Source of the DNA: Pseudomonas pharyngis
Lineage (GTDB): Bacteria > Pseudomonadota > Gammaproteobacteria > Pseudomonadales > Pseudomonadaceae
Direction of reading: 5' to 3'
NCBI RefSeq assembly: GCF_021602345.1
Contig: NZ_BQID01000005.1
Coordinates: forward strand, 186,001 to 250,000
DNA length: 64,000 bases
Below the pieces are notes generated by a model that worked only from the letters and a program-made list of their open reading frames with translations, was not told the origin of the DNA and did not search any database. A program made the translations under genes and the position numbers. Positions within the stretch are counted from its first letter, which is position 1. Each line of letters opens with the position of its first letter. Below are positions 38,919 to 48,354 of the stretch, piece by piece.

Positions 38919-40091
38919 TCATTTCAAGTGGCGGAAACTCTGCACCGCCGAGCCCAGTACCACCGCCCCGGCGGCAATCGCCAGCCAGAAGCCGCTGCGC
39001 GCACCGAACGCATCCACCAATGCGCCGGAACCGGCGGCGCCGATGGCCACGCCGATGCTCAAACCGGTCACCAGCCAGGTCAGGCCTTCGGTGAGTTTGG
39101 CCGGCGGCACGATGCGCTCGATCAACGCCATCGCCACGATCAGGGTCGGCGAGAAGAACAGCCCGGCGATGAACACCGCGACAGCCAACCCGAAAATGTT
39201 GTTCGCCAGCAACAACGGCAAAGTGGTCACCGCCGTCGCGATCCCGCCATACAGAAACAACCTGGGCAACGGCAGTTTCGAGCGCATCGCACCGAAGGCG
39301 ATACCGGCCAGACAGGAACCGATGGCATACACCGACAGCACGATGCTGGCCGCCGCCGGCTGGCCCTGCTGCTGGGCGAACGCGACGCTGACCACATCCA
39401 CCACGCCGACGATCACGCCCATGGCCAGCATCAACGCCAGCAGCCATTGCACGTCGGTCGAACGAATGATCGAACCCTGATGCTCTGATTCGTGAGGATG
39501 CACCGGCGGCTCGGTGCTGCGCTGGGCGACGAACGCCGTCACGCCGATCGCCAACATCAACAACGCTGCCAGCGGCCCGGCTTCGGGAAACACACCGACG
39601 CACAAGCCCACCGACAACGGCGGGCCGACGATGAAGCAGACTTCGTCGAGCACCGACTCCAGCGCATACGCGGTCTGCAATTGCGGCTGGCCGCGATAGA
39701 TTTCGGTCCAGCGCGCCCGCGCCATCGCCGACATGCTCGGCATGCAACCGGCCAATGCTGCGCAGACAAACAGCGTCCAGGTCGGCGCCTGCAAACGGGT
39801 ACACAATAGCAACATCAACAGCGCGCCCCCGCCGATCAGCGCCGCCACCGGCAGCACCCGCCCCTGGCCGAAACGGTCCACCAACCGTGACACCTGCGGC
39901 GCGCAAAACGCCGTGGCCAGCGCAAACGTCGCCGCCACCCCACCCGCCAATGCGTAGCCGCCGGTCAATTGCGAGAGCATGGTAATCACACCGATACCGG
40001 TCATGGAAATCGGCATGCGCGCGATCATCGCGGCCATCACAAAGGCCCGGGCGCCGGGGGCGTTGAACAACTCGCGGTAAGGGTTTGCCAT
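38919..40091 (-). CDS. MFS transporter
   Basis: About 390 residues from the ATG at 40091 (MANPYREL), with roughly twelve hydrophobic helices and a VDRFGQGR loop after helix 2 typical of major-facilitator drug/metabolite exporters. An in-frame extension to 40127 would run into the 61-bp repeat and is less likely. Substrate is unknown. It precedes the thioesterase and synthetase genes on the same strand but lacks a visible PvdS box, so a link with pyoverdine export is only positional. Confidence 0.82.
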   Translation of the reverse strand: MANPYRELFNAPGARAFVMAAMIARMPISMTGIGVITMLSQLTGGYALAGGVAATFALATAFCAPQVSRLVDRFGQGRVLPVAALIGGGALLMLLLCTRLQAPTWTLFVCAALAGCMPSMSAMARARWTEIYRGQPQLQTAYALESVLDEVCFIVGPPLSVGLCVGVFPEAGPLAALLMLAIGVTAFVAQRSTEPPVHPHESEHQGSIIRSTDVQWLLALMLAMGVIVGVVDVVSVAFAQQQGQPAAASIVLSVYAIGSCLAGIAFGAMRSKLPLPRLFLYGGIATAVTTLPLLLANNIFGLAVAVFIAGLFFSPTLIVAMALIERIVPPAKLTEGLTWLVTGLSIGVAIGAAGSGALVDAFGARSGFWLAIAAGAVVLGSAVQSFRHLK

Positions 40092-40113
40092 CGGATGCAG
40101 CCTCATCAGGGGC

Positions 40114-40174
40114 GGCCAAGTTGCCACAAAGCCTGACGGGCGGGGAAGCGAGGAATTGTTGGTGGAGTGTGAAG
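40114..40174 (+). repeat. 61-bp direct repeat, left copy
   Basis: Starts GGCCAAGTTGCCACAAAGCC and ends AGTGTGAAG. It is identical to 46628-46688 in 60 of 61 bases, in the same orientation. The repeat ends one base before the dxr stop codon. The two copies bracket the whole isoprenoid block. Confidence 0.95.
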
Positions 40175-40175
40175 A

Positions 40176-41345
40176 CTACAAGCGTGCGATTGACTCACGA
40201 CTGACTCTACGTGCCTGGTCATCTATTGCCAGAATGTCGTCAATCGTATTAACCGGCGCTGAGTCGATGCGTTGCAGGGTTCGATCAATGACTCGCACGA
40301 TGTCAGTGAAAGAAATTCGCATGGACAAGAAGGCGTCGACCGCCACTTCATTTGACGCGTTCAGGACAATACTTGCCGCCGGCGGCTGATTGATCACCTC
40401 CATGGCCAACTCAAGGCACGGGAAACGAACAAGATCAGGTTTCTCGAAGGTCAATGCCGACAACTGGCTGAGATCCAATGGCGCGACGCCTGAAGTTATA
40501 CGTTGCGGATAGGCCAACGCATGGGCAATGGACATGCGCATATCGGGATTGCCCATCTGGGCCAGTACGGACTGATCCCGAAAAACCACCATCGAATGAA
40601 CAATGCTCTGAGGGTGTATCAGCGCCTCGATACGCGACGGCGCCGTATTGAACAACCAGCTGGCCTCAATGATCTCCAGGCCTTTGTTAATCATCGTTGC
40701 TGAGTCGACGGATATTTTTCGGCCCATCACCCAGTTGGGATGAGCACAGGCCTCTTTGGGCGTAACGTCTCTTAGTGATGCCAGCGAACGCGTCCTGAAC
40801 GGCCCGCCCGAAGCGGTCAGAATCAACCGTTCAACGCCGGATAATTCGGGATCACAACCTTGCAAGCATTGAAAGATCGCATTGTGTTCGCTATCCAGCG
40901 GCAAAATAACTGCACCGGACTCTCTGGCTGTGCGCATGAACAACGCACCAGACATGACTAAGGCTTCCTTGTTGGCCAAGAGTATTTTTTTTCCGGCCCG
41001 GGCTGCGCTCAAAGTTGGCAGGAGCCCTGCCGCACCGACAATGGCAGCAACGACGGTATCGCACTCTGCGGCACAAACGACCTCGCACAAAGCCTCGATA
41101 CCGCAACATACTTCGGTACGTGACTGTACTGCCTGTAGATGTGCCTGAAGCTCTATCGCGTGGTGCGGTTCACTTACGATAGCCACTATCGGGTTAAACT
41201 CAAGGCACTGTTTAAAAAGCTTTTTTATATTGCAATGCGCACTTAATGCATACACAACATACTTGTCAGAGTTACGTGCGACTACATCTAAAACACTGTC
41301 GCCAATAGACCCGGTAGAACCGAGAACACATAGGCGCTGTAACAT
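40176..41345 (-). CDS. dxr: 1-deoxy-D-xylulose 5-phosphate reductoisomerase, extra copy
   Basis: A 389-residue enzyme (start ATG 41345; a TTG extension reaches 41366). It converts DXP to 2-C-methyl-erythritol 4-phosphate with NADPH, the first committed MEP step. Motifs: GSTGSIG at the N-terminus, LLANKEALV, DSEHNAIFQCL, SGGPFRT and the active-site stretch PNWVMGRKISVDSAT. Length is normal and no lesions are seen. It is transcribed away from idi-dxs-ispH-ispG across an AT-rich gap. A Pseudomonas should hold another dxr elsewhere in its core genome, so this is probably a second, cluster-linked copy. Confidence 0.93.
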   Translation of the reverse strand: MLQRLCVLGSTGSIGDSVLDVVARNSDKYVVYALSAHCNIKKLFKQCLEFNPIVAIVSEPHHAIELQAHLQAVQSRTEVCCGIEALCEVVCAAECDTVVAAIVGAAGLLPTLSAARAGKKILLANKEALVMSGALFMRTARESGAVILPLDSEHNAIFQCLQGCDPELSGVERLILTASGGPFRTRSLASLRDVTPKEACAHPNWVMGRKISVDSATMINKGLEIIEASWLFNTAPSRIEALIHPQSIVHSMVVFRDQSVLAQMGNPDMRMSIAHALAYPQRITSGVAPLDLSQLSALTFEKPDLVRFPCLELAMEVINQPPAASIVLNASNEVAVDAFLSMRISFTDIVRVIDRTLQRIDSAPVNTIDDILAIDDQARRVSRESIARL

Positions 41346-41748
41346 TTGAATACCCTGACCCCTCAAAACCAGACATTAAAACTTCGATATACACAAAATC
41401 GAAATCACCCAGAATCAAAAAACTCCCACGACCTGCGTCATTCACCATCACAAAACACAGAGAAGTTCTGCCTGACAATAGCTACAAAGCTACGTAACAC
41501 AAGTGCTATCTCTATGAACGTTTGCTATAAGCATCAATACAAACCTGAATATTCATTCGCAAAATGCCGCACACACCATAGAACTACACAACCAGAAAAA
41601 AGCACCCGGAATAAGAAAAAGATCTAATCAGAATTTGCCCCTTGAACAATAAACAACTAACTTCCAACCACAACACCCGTCTGTTTTTCCCTAAGAAGTC
41701 TGGCCAGCGTAGGAACGCCCAGTAGCGAAGACGTATTGGAGTCTAGCT
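41346..41748. other. AT-rich divergent promoter region between dxr and idi
   Basis: About 400 bases clearly richer in A and T than anything nearby, with no convincing gene. It must carry the promoters of dxr (minus) and of idi-dxs-ispH-ispG (plus). Its composition contrasts with the GC-rich flanks and supports foreign origin. No operator was recognised. Confidence 0.7.
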
Positions 41749-42294
41749 ATGGAAGAGTTACTTATTCTGGTCGATCGGCGAGATCGTAAAAAAGGCTGTG
41801 CGCCCAAGTTGCAGGCCCATCAATTCGGGCTTTTGCACCGTGCGTTCTCGATCTTCATTTTCGATAACACTGGCCGTGTCCTGTTACAACAACGCGCCTT
41901 CGGCAAATACCATTCTCAAGGCCTGTGGACCAACACTTGCTGCGGGCATCCCCGGCTTGGCGAGCGGACGCTTTCAGCCGCAAAACGCCGTTTGCAGGAA
42001 GAGATGGGCATAACCTGTTCCTTGCGCAAGGTTTCCACGCTGCTCTACCGCGAAGAAGTCTCGAACCAATTGATAGAGCACGAGTTCGACCACGTGTTCG
42101 TCGGTGTCAGTCACTGTGACCCCATCGCCAATCCCGAAGAAGCCCATGCATGGCAGTGGCTCAAGCTTTCACAACTCCCCGCACGCATCGCAGCTGCCCC
42201 CGAGACCTTCACCGTTTGGTTCCGTCGGATCGTCGAGACCACCGGAGTTGCCAGGATAAGCGCCTGGAAAGAACTCGCAAAAACGAGCCACTAG
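41749..42294 (+). CDS. idi: Type 1 isopentenyl-diphosphate delta-isomerase
   Basis: A 181-residue Nudix-fold enzyme interconverting IPP and DMAPP. The active-site cysteine lies in TNTCCGHP (near residue 65), the Nudix-like segment in [12 protein letters not shown], and the catalytic acid in LIEHEFDHV (near residue 113). Idi is dispensable when the MEP pathway makes both products, and its presence in specialised clusters usually adjusts the DMAPP:IPP ratio for terpenoid making. The dxs start is only 13 bases downstream, with an AAAGGA site between. Confidence 0.93.
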   Translation: MEELLILVDRRDRKKGCAPKLQAHQFGLLHRAFSIFIFDNTGRVLLQQRAFGKYHSQGLWTNTCCGHPRLGERTLSAAKRRLQEEMGITCSLRKVSTLLYREEVSNQLIEHEFDHVFVGVSHCDPIANPEEAHAWQWLKLSQLPARIAAAPETFTVWFRRIVETTGVARISAWKELAKTSH

Positions 42295-42307
42295 AAAGGA
42301 ATCCAGC

Positions 42308-44140
42308 ATGTTCGAATTACTCAAGACCATCGATAGCCCGGTTGATTTGCGTGCGCTGCATGTCGCCGCCCTGGGCCCACTCGTGGATGAACTGCGGGCG
42401 TTCATTTTGCATAGTGTCGCTAGAACCGGCGGTCACCTCTCGGCCAACCTTGGCACCGTGGAATTGATTGTTGCGCTGCATTACGTGTTCAACACCCCCA
42501 ACGACAGAATCGTGTGGGATGTCGGCCATCAGGCATACGCCCACAAAATCCTTACCGGTCGACGTGAAGCGATGGAGAGTATTCGCCAATTCGGTGGAAT
42601 TTCCGGATTTCCCCGCCGTTGCGAATCTGAATTCGACACCTTTGGCACGGCGCACTCGAGCACTTCCATCTCGGCGGCACTGGGCATGGCATTGGCCGCT
42701 CGCAATCAATCGCAACCCCGCCATTGCGTAGCAGTAATCGGCGACGGCGCGGTAACCGGCGGCATGGCATACGAAGCGATGAACAATGCCGGCTTATATA
42801 AGGAATTGCCGTTTCTGGTGATTCTCAACGACAACGACATGTCGATCTCGCCACCGGTCGGGGCCTTGCGCGAATACTTCGGGAAATTGAAGCAGGTAAA
42901 AGAGTCAGGAACAGAGGCGACTTTTTTCGAAGCCTTGGGCTTTGGCTACACAGGTCCCATCAACGGCCATCATCTCGACGAGTTGCTCCCTGCACTGCGT
43001 GCCCTGAAAAAACTGCGCGGCCCGCAACTGCTGCACATTGTCACGGAAAAGGGGCACGGTTACTCACCGGCCGCATCCAACCCAGTGCTTTATCACGGAC
43101 CGGGAAAATTCGACCCCGCACACGGTATAGATCCCCCTGTGACCAGCAAGGCCACTTACACCCAAGTATTTGGCAGGTGGATATGTGATGAAGCTGAACG
43201 TGATCCAAACGTCGTGGCAATCACCCCAGCGATGTGCGAAGGATCAGGTCTGGTGGAGTTCGAACGACGCTTCCCCGACCGTTTTTTCGATGTCGGAATT
43301 TCCGAACAACACGCGCTGACCTTCGCTGCAGGATTGGCAGCCGAGGGTTTGAAACCGGTGGTGGCGATCTACTCGACCTTTTTGCAACGAGCTTACGACC
43401 AGTTGATTCACGATATCGCTATCCAGAATCTGCCTGTGGTTTTCGCCATAGACCGGGCTGGTATCGTCGGTGCCGACGGCGCCACTCATACGGGCGCTTT
43501 CGACATCGCTTATCTGCGCTGTATACCGAACCTTACTGTCATGGCCCCGGCAGATGAAGACGAATGCCGGCAGATGTTGCACACCGCCCTTCTCCTCAAA
43601 GGCCCGAGTGCTGTGCGTTATCCCCGCGGATCAGGTAACGGCATCGTCACATCGCGGGCGTTGCGTGCCCTACCGGTGGGCAAAGGTGAAATCCGCCGAT
43701 ACTCGGCGCAGCCCATCGGCTTGCGCATCGCTATCCTGGCGTTCGGCTCGATGCTGCGCTCTGCCCTTGAAGCCGCCGAAGCATTCGACGCCACTGTTGC
43801 CAATATGCGCTTTATCAAACCACTCGATGAGGCCCTCATTCAGCAATTGGCCCGGGACCATGACCTGCTGGTGACCCTCGAGGAAGGTAGCGTAATGGGA
43901 GGGGGCGGCTCGGCGTGTCTGGAGCAATTGGCAATACACGGTCACTCACCGTGGGTGCTGCAACTGGGGTTCAGCGATCACTTCATCGAGCATGGCTCAC
44001 CCGAGAAGTTGCTGAGTATGAGCGGGCTCGATACGGCCGGAATAACACGTTCAATCGAGGCGTTTCTAAGTACGCATGACATGAAGCTTTCTGACAACCG
44101 CTGCGCATCGGTCGACGTACTGTTGCAGACACGAGCATGA
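42308..44140 (+). CDS. dxs: 1-deoxy-D-xylulose-5-phosphate synthase, extra copy
   Basis: A 610-residue thiamine-diphosphate enzyme condensing pyruvate and glyceraldehyde 3-phosphate, the flux-setting MEP step. Visible motifs: [13 protein letters not shown], the ThDP/Mg site [29 protein letters not shown], and the transketolase-type C-terminal part with [10 protein letters not shown] and YPRG. Slightly shorter than typical Pseudomonas Dxs but complete. It is in a tight operon with idi; 205 bases separate it from ispH. Confidence 0.93.
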   Translation: MFELLKTIDSPVDLRALHVAALGPLVDELRAFILHSVARTGGHLSANLGTVELIVALHYVFNTPNDRIVWDVGHQAYAHKILTGRREAMESIRQFGGISGFPRRCESEFDTFGTAHSSTSISAALGMALAARNQSQPRHCVAVIGDGAVTGGMAYEAMNNAGLYKELPFLVILNDNDMSISPPVGALREYFGKLKQVKESGTEATFFEALGFGYTGPINGHHLDELLPALRALKKLRGPQLLHIVTEKGHGYSPAASNPVLYHGPGKFDPAHGIDPPVTSKATYTQVFGRWICDEAERDPNVVAITPAMCEGSGLVEFERRFPDRFFDVGISEQHALTFAAGLAAEGLKPVVAIYSTFLQRAYDQLIHDIAIQNLPVVFAIDRAGIVGADGATHTGAFDIAYLRCIPNLTVMAPADEDECRQMLHTALLLKGPSAVRYPRGSGNGIVTSRALRALPVGKGEIRRYSAQPIGLRIAILAFGSMLRSALEAAEAFDATVANMRFIKPLDEALIQQLARDHDLLVTLEEGSVMGGGGSACLEQLAIHGHSPWVLQLGFSDHFIEHGSPEKLLSMSGLDTAGITRSIEAFLSTHDMKLSDNRCASVDVLLQTRA

Positions 44141-44345
44141 ATCGCCCGCTGAAATGGAAACACTCATTGCTTCTACCCACGACATACACATTTGAAGTGT
44201 CAAGGAACCAGAGATCGCCATTTAAGCAGCATCAAACAAACGTAAAAGCCATTCGCAAACCTGTAGGGACAGATATTTTGGCGAGGCCTGTTCAGACGCT
44301 TCGTGCCCATTGATAGAGAAACCCGGAGTACCGTGAGGAATCACC
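44141..44345 (+). other. dxs-ispH intergenic gap
   Basis: About 205 bases with no supported gene. Only the GTGAGGA ribosome site of ispH near 44333 was recognised. In an otherwise compact operon such a gap could mark a lost gene, but nothing identifiable remains. Confidence 0.5.
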
Positions 44346-45275
44346 ATGAAAATCATCCTCGCCCAGCCCCGAGGCTTCTGCGCCGGTGTCGTTCGCGCTA
44401 TCGATACCGTCGAACAAGCTCTCGAGCAATTCGGCACACCAGTCTACGTGCGTCACGAAATCGTCCATAACCAGCACGTGGTCGATGACCTGCGGGCCAA
44501 GGGAGCACGGTTCGTCGAAGCGTTGAATGAAGTGCCAACCAATGCCGTCACGATCTTCAGCGCTCACGGTGTTGGCAAAGAAGTGCAAGCGCAGGCCCAC
44601 CAACGGGGTTTACAGGTACTGGACGCCACCTGCCCGCTGGTCACCAAAGTGCACAACCAGGGTCGTCAATACGCTGCCCGAGGTTATCAGGTGATCCTGA
44701 TTGGCGAACCGAACCATCCGGAAGTGATCGGCACGCTCGGGCAAATTCCCGCCCCCGTTGTGGTCGTGCAAACCGAAACCGAAATCGCCGCTCTTGAGTT
44801 TGTGCGAAATACACCGCTGGCTTACATCACCCAAACCACCCTCAGCGTCGACGACACTCGCGCAGTGGTCGACGCCCTCAAGCAACGCTACCCACAGATT
44901 ATCGGGCCAGACACCCGTGACATTTGCTACGCCGTACAAAATCGGCAAACCGCCGTACGTGAACTGAGCCTATGCGTCGATGTGGTACTGGTGATTGGCA
45001 GCCCACAAAGTGCCAACTCCATAACGTTGCGTGATATCGCTGCGCAAAACGGAACAACCAGTTATCTGATCGCCGACGGCAACGCAGTTCGCAGCGAATG
45101 GTTTGACGGTTATTCGACTGTCGGAATAACCGCCGGGGCTTCAACGCCTGAGGCAATGGTCAGCGATGTTCTCAACGCCCTGAGCAGGATCGCCCCGCTC
45201 CAGATCGAGAACCTGCCGGGGCGCGAAGAACATGTTCACTTCCGCCTTCCCGACGGGTTGATCACCCGTCAGTAA
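44346..45275 (+). CDS. ispH: 4-hydroxy-3-methylbut-2-enyl diphosphate reductase, extra copy
   Basis: A 309-residue [4Fe-4S] LytB/IspH enzyme making IPP and DMAPP from HMBPP. The three cluster-binding cysteines are present in RGFCAG (12), DATCPLV (about 97) and [10 protein letters not shown]. Other family segments are [17 protein letters not shown] and [10 protein letters not shown]. The sequence differs at many positions from what I recall of the housekeeping Pseudomonas IspH, which suggests a non-native origin. It lies 25 bases before ispG in the same operon. Confidence 0.93.
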   Translation: MKIILAQPRGFCAGVVRAIDTVEQALEQFGTPVYVRHEIVHNQHVVDDLRAKGARFVEALNEVPTNAVTIFSAHGVGKEVQAQAHQRGLQVLDATCPLVTKVHNQGRQYAARGYQVILIGEPNHPEVIGTLGQIPAPVVVVQTETEIAALEFVRNTPLAYITQTTLSVDDTRAVVDALKQRYPQIIGPDTRDICYAVQNRQTAVRELSLCVDVVLVIGSPQSANSITLRDIAAQNGTTSYLIADGNAVRSEWFDGYSTVGITAGASTPEAMVSDVLNALSRIAPLQIENLPGREEHVHFRLPDGLITRQ

Positions 45276-45300
45276 GCAGCACCCCACTGGAGTCAAATCC

Positions 45301-46569
45301 ATGGACAACCCCATCGCTCGACGCACCACCCGGCAAGTAATCATCGGTCCCGTCACCATAGGCAGCGAAGGGCCTGTTGTTGTGCAGGCCATGACCAACA
45401 CCGACACCACCGACGCCCAAGTCACAGCCCGTCAGATCGAAAGTCTGGCGCTGGCAGGTGCCGAGCTGGTGCGGATCACGGTCAACAGCCACGATGCCGC
45501 AGCGCAAGTGGCGCACATTCGCGAGCTTCTGGATCGGCGCAACATCAAGGTGCCGCTGGTGGGTGACTTTCATTTCAACGGCCATCGTTTATTAGCGGCA
45601 TATCCCGAATGCGCCGAGGCACTGGGCAAGTACCGCATCAACCCCGGCAATGTCGGCAAGGGCGCCAAGCGTGACGAGCAGTTCTGCAGCATGATCGAAG
45701 CCGCCTGCCGCTACGGCAAGCCGGTGAGAATCGGCGTTAACTGGGGCAGCCTGGACTCGGATTTGCTGGCTCGGATGATGGACGCAAACGCGGCATCAGC
45801 CCTGCCGCTGGAGTCCGATGCGGTGATGCGTGAGGCGCTAGTGGTATCGGCGCTGGAGAATGCGCAACGGGCCATCGACGTCGGCTTGCCGGCAGACCGG
45901 ATTGTGCTGTCGGCAAAAGTCAGCCATGTGCAGGATTTGATCGCGGTGTACCGCAATCTCGCCGCACGTTGCGCTTTTCCGCTGCATCTGGGGTTGACCG
46001 AGGCCGGCATGGGCTCCAAAGGTATCGTCGCCTCCTCTTCCGCGCTGGCGGTGCTTTTGCAGGAGGGCATCGGTGACACGCTGCGCATTTCCCTGACTCC
46101 GGAACCCAACGGTGACCGCACCCGTGAAGTGCTCGTGGCGCAGCAGATTCTGCAGGTCATGGGCTTGCGTGCATTTACCCCCACCGTGGTGGCCTGTCCC
46201 GGGTGCGGGCGCACCACCAGCAGCTTTTTTCAGGAACTGGCGCAGCAGATTGAAGGTTTTCTCCAGGCCCGAATGCCCGAGTGGAAAATGCAATTTCCCG
46301 GCGTCGAAAATATGCATGTCGCGGTCATGGGCTGCGTCGTCAATGGCCCGGGCGAAAGCCGTCTGGCGGACATCGGCATTTCCCTGCCTGGAGCAGGAGA
46401 GCATCCATCGGCACCGGTGTACATGGACGGCGAGCGGGTAATGACACTCAAGGGTAGCAACATCGCAACGGACTTCACTGAGTTGCTCGATGCCTACGTG
46501 ACTGCCCGGTATGGTCTGCAACCCGAGGCCAAAGCCAGACTGGAAGCACTGTTAAATCCATCCCGGTGA
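45301..46569 (+). CDS. ispG: 4-hydroxy-3-methylbut-2-en-1-yl diphosphate synthase, extra copy, long form
   Basis: A 422-residue GcpE/IspG that converts MEcPP to HMBPP using a [4Fe-4S] cluster and reduced flavodoxin or ferredoxin. Motifs: [52 protein letters not shown] and the cluster cysteines in ACPGCGRTT and [10 protein letters not shown]. Enterobacterial and Pseudomonas housekeeping IspG is about 370 residues. The extra length and phrases such as [16 protein letters not shown] resemble the longer beta-proteobacterial form. Last complete gene of the block; the right copy of the flanking repeat begins 59 bases later. Confidence 0.93.
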   Translation: MDNPIARRTTRQVIIGPVTIGSEGPVVVQAMTNTDTTDAQVTARQIESLALAGAELVRITVNSHDAAAQVAHIRELLDRRNIKVPLVGDFHFNGHRLLAAYPECAEALGKYRINPGNVGKGAKRDEQFCSMIEAACRYGKPVRIGVNWGSLDSDLLARMMDANAASALPLESDAVMREALVVSALENAQRAIDVGLPADRIVLSAKVSHVQDLIAVYRNLAARCAFPLHLGLTEAGMGSKGIVASSSALAVLLQEGIGDTLRISLTPEPNGDRTREVLVAQQILQVMGLRAFTPTVVACPGCGRTTSSFFQELAQQIEGFLQARMPEWKMQFPGVENMHVAVMGCVVNGPGESRLADIGISLPGAGEHPSAPVYMDGERVMTLKGSNIATDFTELLDAYVTARYGLQPEAKARLEALLNPSR

Positions 46570-46627
46570 AGTTGAATAGATTTAGCAACGTCGTTGGAGA
46601 TCTCTTCAAGTTTCAATGTGAACTCGT

Positions 46628-46688
46628 GGCCAAGTTGCCACAAAGCCAGACGGGCGGGGAAGCGAGGAATTGTTGGTGGAGTGTGAAG
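46628..46688 (+). repeat. 61-bp direct repeat, right copy
   Basis: Matches 40114-40174 in 60 of 61 positions (A instead of T in GCCAGACGGG). It lies between the ispG stop and the terpene synthase remnant. Confidence 0.95.
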
Positions 46689-46781
46689 GGAGTGCTCCCG
46701 CGAAAGGTTCAGGGTTTTGGCTTCGCAAATTCTGCCAAAGGTTTTACATGGACCTGTCACCCCTGCCCAGGAACCGCGTCG

Positions 46782-47438
46782 ATGAGCACCACAATCGACC
46801 CGGTCTATTTACCTGCACCGTTCGACGAAGAACTCGCACGGCAGCAAATGCGCGACCCAGTGATCAGAGGATTGCTGGCTTACATGAAACGGGTCGCCCA
46901 ATTCTGCACGCCCTCGCAAGTCGCCCGGGTACGCCAGATCACCATCTCCATGTTCGTCACCATGGCGGCGGAAGGTCCCTGGCGCCTCTATGGCACCCAA
47001 CCCACTGTCGCTGAATACCTGGCCAGTCGGCAGGTCAACAGCTTCTGGCCTTGCCTGGTACTGATCGACCCGATCGGCGGCTACGAAGTCCCGGCCAACA
47101 CGTATTCCCGTCCAGAGATTCACCGCATCACCGCACTGGCCTCGCTGGCGACCACTCTGGTCAATGATCTGTATTCCGCCTACAAGGAGCACCTCAACGA
47201 AACCGGCGACTTCAAGCTGCCTTACCTGCTGGCAGCCAGGCACAACTGTTCGCTTCAGGAGGCCATCGACCGGGCGGCCGATATCCACGACGCAGCGATG
47301 GAAGAATACGAACGCCTGCACGCAACGCTGATGAAAGGCACGCGCTCACCGATATTGCGGCGCTATCTCACAGGATTGAGGACATGGATTGGCGGCAATC
47401 TGGAATGGCATAAAACCAGTGCGCGCTACCATGTCTGA
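46782..47438 (+). pseudogene. Truncated class I terpene synthase (C-terminal part)
   Basis: From the ATG at 46782 the frame codes 218 residues that match the C-terminal two thirds of bacterial class I terpene synthases, most like the 2-methylisoborneol/2-methylenebornane type (IDPVYLPAP). The second metal site NDLYSAYKE is at 128-136, the diphosphate sensor Arg at 83 (45 residues before it), and the terminal RY pair at 215-216. The first metal site (DDxxD-type), which belongs about 50-100 residues further upstream, is absent. The frame continues upstream to 46566 but that sequence crosses the 61-bp repeat and is unlike any synthase. So the 5' third is lost, and the product should be inactive as a cyclase. 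Confidence 0.8.
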
Positions 47439-47553
47439 ACCCGCGCACCTTTTGGGGATTCGATGTGATTGCCCGGCCCTTCGCATTTGCGCTGAACTCT
47501 GACCCGAGGACGTCGGTCAGCTGTTCAGATCCCCGCACAAGGCGCGACCCTGC

Positions 47554-48354
47554 ATGCAGATTTCCCTCGCCCGCCAAGTGGCTCTTGTCACCGGCGCCAG
47601 TTCCGGCATCGGCCACGGTGCCGCCAAAGCCCTGGCCGCTGCCGGTGCTGCCGTGGTCATCAACTACAACCGTCAGGCCGAGCCCGCCGAAGCGCTGGCC
47701 CGGCAGATCGTCGCCGACGGTGGCCAGGCCATCGCCATTGGCGCCGACGTTTCGAAGGAGGAAGACGTTGAGCGGCTGTTCCAGCAGACCCTCGACGCCT
47801 TCGGCACACTGGACATTCTGGTGGCCAATTCCGGCCTGCAAAAAGACGCGGCGGCTGTGGATATGTCGCTGGCCGACTGGAACGCGGTGATCGGCGTCAA
47901 CCTCACCGGCCAGTTCCTCTGCGCCCGTGCCGCGCTGCGGATCTTCAACCGCCAGGGTGTGCGCGAAGGCGTGTCCCGGGCTGCCGGAAAAATCATCCAC
48001 ATGAGCTCGGTGCACCAGCGCGTTCCCTGGGCCGGGCACGTTAACTACGCAGCGTCCAAGGGCGGCGTCGATCAGTTGATGCAGACCCTGGCCCAGGAAG
48101 TCAGCCACCAGCGCATCCGCATCAACAGCATCGCGCCGGGGGCGATTCGCACGGCCATCAATAAAGACGCCACCGAAGGCGACGCCGTGCAGGACCTGCT
48201 CAAACTCATCCCCTACGGTCGCATCGGCGATGTCGAGGACGTGGCCAACGCGGTGGTGTTTCTCGCCTCCGATGCCTCCGACTACATCGTCGGCACCACC
48301 CTGTTCATCGACGGCGGCATGAGCCTCTATCCGGAGTTCCGTGGCAATGGCTGA
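47554..48354 (+). CDS. Short-chain dehydrogenase/reductase, glucose 1-dehydrogenase-like
   Basis: A 266-residue Rossmann-fold SDR. NAD(P) motif TGASSGIG at 14-21, NSG near 92, catalytic Ser in HMSSVHQR, and YAASK for the Tyr/Lys pair. The C-terminus IDGGMSLYPEF is typical of glucose 1-dehydrogenase-like members. Its stop lies within the start of the next gene (GH15), so the two are translationally coupled, which suggests oxidation of the sugar released by that hydrolase. The substrate is not proven. Confidence 0.85.
   Translation: MQISLARQVALVTGASSGIGHGAAKALAAAGAAVVINYNRQAEPAEALARQIVADGGQAIAIGADVSKEEDVERLFQQTLDAFGTLDILVANSGLQKDAAAVDMSLADWNAVIGVNLTGQFLCARAALRIFNRQGVREGVSRAAGKIIHMSSVHQRVPWAGHVNYAASKGGVDQLMQTLAQEVSHQRIRINSIAPGAIRTAINKDATEGDAVQDLLKLIPYGRIGDVEDVANAVVFLASDASDYIVGTTLFIDGGMSLYPEFRGNG

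Noticed and set aside
38911-40119. 402-residue frame overlapping the MFS gene on the same strand
   Set aside because: It is Gly/Arg/Val-rich without membrane logic. The other frame gives a clear twelve-helix transporter.
41346-41627. 93-residue frame in the dxr-idi gap
   Set aside because: It lies wholly in the AT-rich divergent promoter region, has no ribosome site and no recognisable features.
40114-46688. The 61-bp repeats as transposon target-site duplications
   Set aside because: Known target duplications are much shorter, and no transposase or terminal inverted repeats are seen.
46566-46781. In-frame GTG extension that would join the terpene synthase remnant to the ispG stop
   Set aside because: The extra 72 codons cross the 61-bp repeat and do not resemble a terpene synthase N-terminus. 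The first metal motif is not there.
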